From: Hydra vulgaris
Lineage: Eukaryota > Cnidaria > Hydrozoa > Anthoathecata > Hydridae
NCBI RefSeq assembly: GCF_038396675.1
Contig: NC_088926.1
Span: 4,377,501-4,441,500, forward strand
Direction: 5' to 3'
DNA: 64,000 bases
Shown here: piece by piece, positions 61,544-64,000 of the stretch
How positions within the stretch are numbered: position 1 is the stretch's first letter
Layout: each line of letters starts with the position of its first letter
Program-made: the position numbers and the translations under genes
Notes under the pieces: model-generated
The model's input: the letters and a program-made list of their open reading frames with translations, nothing else
What the model was told of the DNA's origin: nothing
The model's database searches: none

Positions 61544-64000
61544 CAGTGCCGTGGCGTGGTACATTTGGGCCCCCCCCCAAATCATTTTTTTGGGCCCTAT
61601 TTTTGTGGCATCACATTACAGGATATATATGCGTCACATTTTTTCTAAAGGCTAAAAACATCAAAAATAAGACATATAAATATAGACAAACGTATATGTA
61701 CGGATAATTATCAGAATAATGTTTGTTATATTATATTGGTAATACTTCAAAACCTGTAATAAATCACATATTCACAATTGTCACAGAAATGACTTGTGGC
61801 GAACTTTCATACTTGCAAATTTGTTGATTATCTCCTCATAATTTAATTTTCTTGCCACATCGTTCTCAATTGACAGCATCGCCAGAGAAGACAAGCGGTC
61901 ATCAACCATTGTTGACCTATAAAAAGTGAAAAGAAATGCATAGAGCTACATCTATTATGTATAAAGTAGCAAGATTAAATATACTGACCTATGAAAAGTC
62001 TTAATCAATTTTAGCTTGCTGAAGCTACGTTCAGCACTTGCGACAGTTACTGGTGAGGTAAGGATTATGCGTAACACAATGGCAAGATTTGGATAAGTTT
62101 CTTCCAGCTCTTCTTTATAAATGTAATTAAGAAAATCATGTGCAGATTTCATGTGAGTACTTTCTTTCTCCTGTACCACTATGACAAATCGTTTTAATTC
62201 CATTTCCAGATCATCCGAATCTATATCGCCAAGCTTTGCTTGCAAATTTTTGCAATATAAAGACAAAGAATTTTCTTTACAGATTTGAATAAGATTCTCA
62301 GAACGGTATAGGAAGTCATAGAGCTCTGTGATACTACTGACTTGTTCAAAACGCTCCTTTACTGATCCCATTGACATATCAAGGAGTGGTAAAAAGAAAT
62401 CAACTTTAAACTTCTGTTCTAATTGGATGGTGTGAGCTTCATCGGCACACTCGTATGAATGAATCATCTTTTTTTGTCGGGAATGTCCAACACTTCTGCG
62501 ATTTCTGATGCTTTCATGTGTGCGTCTGAAAATCCAGTTTCACGATATTGCTGAAGAAATGTATATGTGGCCTTTATTTCACTATCCAAGACATCAAGGG
62601 AAGTTGTAGAGGACTGCAGAAGCTTACTTGATTTGTTAATTTGGTATAAAACGTCATACCAAATAACGATTGACAATATGAATGGCCATGTCATCATATA
62701 TTCCATCAGCGAACATACTTCTGTAGCTGTTGCGCCATCTCTCTTCTCTAGAGCATACACTTCCAATTTTTCTAATGCCTCTAATATCTCTTTCAGGTGA
62801 TAGCGAAGAGGTTTCACACAGTTTATTCTACTTTCCCATCTGGTATCGGATTGAGGCTTGACAGAAATGGGTATACATGACTTTAAAATATGCCATCGAG
62901 CAGGAGATGATGAAAAGAGTGTATACAATCTTGAAAGAACTCCGAAAAAAGTAATTGCACTGTTGGATGACTTTGCACCGTCAACAATGACTAGATTAAG
63001 TGAATGGTTTGCACGCGGAACATATAGAGCTTTGGGATTCATTTGAAGAAGCCTAGCTTGAACACCCTTTGCCTTTCCTTTCATGTTAGCACCGTTATCA
63101 TAGGATTGGCCTCGACAGTCAAGAATATTTAATTCCCACTTTTTTGTCTGATCTAGAAAGGCATCCAAAAGCCCTTTTCCAGTGGTATCATCTACCTTGA
63201 GATATCCAAAGAAATTTTCAGAAATGTTGATACCTGTCCCAGGAATGCAAACTACTGATCGTAGGATTATGCTCATTTGTTCTTTATGTGAAACGTCTGG
63301 CGTACAATCCAAAATAATGGAAAAATATTTCGCTTTCTTTACTTTGGAAAGGTTTTCGGCTTCAATCTCCTTGGCTAACAATTCAATCAACTCATTCTGG
63401 GTATCATTGCTCAAATAATGTTCATTAGTTTCTTTCTTCTGAATCCGACGTAAAAGTTCATCGAGCACACTATCATACTTCGCCATCAATTCAAACAACC
63501 CAAGAAAGTTTCCATTGTTCTTGGAACCAATGACCTCTTGTGAACCACGGAATCCAAGATTCCTCGCAGAAAGAAATAGAGTGATGTCTAGTAATCGTTC
63601 CAATACTGCTCTCCAAAATTTTCGCTCTTTTTGAAGCAACTTGTATTGATGCTCATCAATGGTTGTTTGATTCATTATGCCTGCAATGTTGAATTTGGTA
63701 AAATATATAAATATTTATTATATTTAATGACAAAATTTTTTTTAAAACAGTTTACCTTTTCGTAATGTCATCCACTGTTCAAAGCACCTGAGATGTGTAC
63801 TTCCTGTTTCATGATCATTCAGTTTTTTGGATAAACCTTCCCATGTGTTCATCCCTTGTCGGAATGGTGAATCTGATATACCAAAAAGTTTGCAACAGAA
63901 GCAAAAAACTTTATTACTTTTCATAGAATACACAAGCCATGACCGTACAATAGTTTCTCCATTCTTCATCTGTCGTTTATAATAAGTCACTGAAAATCGT
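61544..64000. mobile_element. hAT transposon (TTF zinc-finger type), left end in window
   Basis: Terminus CAGTGCCGTGGCGTGGTAC at 61544 with GGGCCC motifs just inside, as in the element at 20714. The transposase gene is on the minus strand. The other end lies beyond the window. Confidence 0.8.
61781..64000 (-). pseudogene. hAT transposase, TTF zinc finger, one frameshift
   Basis: Exons on minus: >64000-63756, 63680-61989, 61916-61781, with GT-AG introns of 75 and 72 bp. Exon 1 has a TTF-type finger (RSWLVYSMKSNKVFCFCCKL ... HETGSTH). Exon 2 has FSIILDCTPDVSHKEQMSII (first Asp), LDCRGQSYDNGANMKGKAKG (second Asp) and NHSLNLVIVD, where the usual C-x-x-H is R-A-N-H. SPVTVASAERSFSKLKLIK carries the Glu. 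Exon 3 gives DRLSSLAMLSIEND to the stop at 61781. The only lesion seen is a one-base shift in an A7 run at about 62470, between PDKKR and IHSYECADE. Otherwise about 650 residues in view are intact, so this is the youngest member of the family here. The N-terminus is outside the window. Confidence 0.88.

Overview
The window looks like A+T-rich animal DNA from a cnidarian, most probably Hydra. That identity is inferred from a metazoan LASP gene with introns, very long TA dinucleotide arrays, and a dense mix of cnidarian-type mobile elements (hAT, Tc1, PIF/Harbinger, Transib, Penelope-like, CR1/L2-like LINEs, Helitron and foldback elements). It was not confirmed by any search. No rRNA gene, functional tRNA gene or CRISPR array was seen.

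Two host genes are well supported, both on the plus strand. (1) At 6918-13183 there is a 5'-incomplete gene. One exon carries the C-terminal half of a chromodomain, and a 3.6 kb terminal exon encodes a Ser/Asn/Gln-rich nuclear-looking protein with a C-terminal coiled coil. Its intron holds a complete but dead Tc1-like element with matching ends. (2) At 38060-44219 there is a three-exon LASP gene (LIM, two nebulin repeats, SH3; 218 residues). A deleted hAT copy with a perfect 8-bp target duplication sits in its second intron.

Layout: 1-600 decayed LTR-retrotransposon gag/protease. 1-6.6 kb foldback elements, a (GAT)n tract and a tRNA-derived SINE. 6.9-13.2 kb chromodomain gene. 13.2-20.7 kb decayed elements (foldback, SINE, Penelope-like, pogo-like). 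20.7-24.5 kb a ZMYM/TTF-type hAT. 24.5-29.5 kb a long-armed GC-rich foldback element with a Transib (RAG1-family) transposon inserted in its left arm. 29.8-33.5 kb fragments of several LINEs. 34-37 kb a minisatellite and a decayed DDE gene of an unnamed family. 38-44.6 kb LASP. 47.8-49.9 kb a Helitron remnant with an intact 3' terminus. 50.2-53.1 kb a BED-type hAT with a perfect target duplication. 55.7-58.4 kb an almost intact two-gene PIF/Harbinger element. 58.6-59.8 kb a LINE 5' half. 60.0-61.1 kb a C2H2 protein pseudogene. 61.5 kb to the end, a second TTF-type hAT with spliced, nearly intact coding sequence.

Most open frames of 60-180 residues in the window are TA-array or antisense artefacts and were left out. 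The two most interesting observations are the Transib element, whose ends carry the heptamer CACAGTG and whose target site can be checked against the other arm of the foldback element it hit, and a recurring association of near-perfect short-loop palindromes with deletion or truncation breakpoints inside transposon genes.
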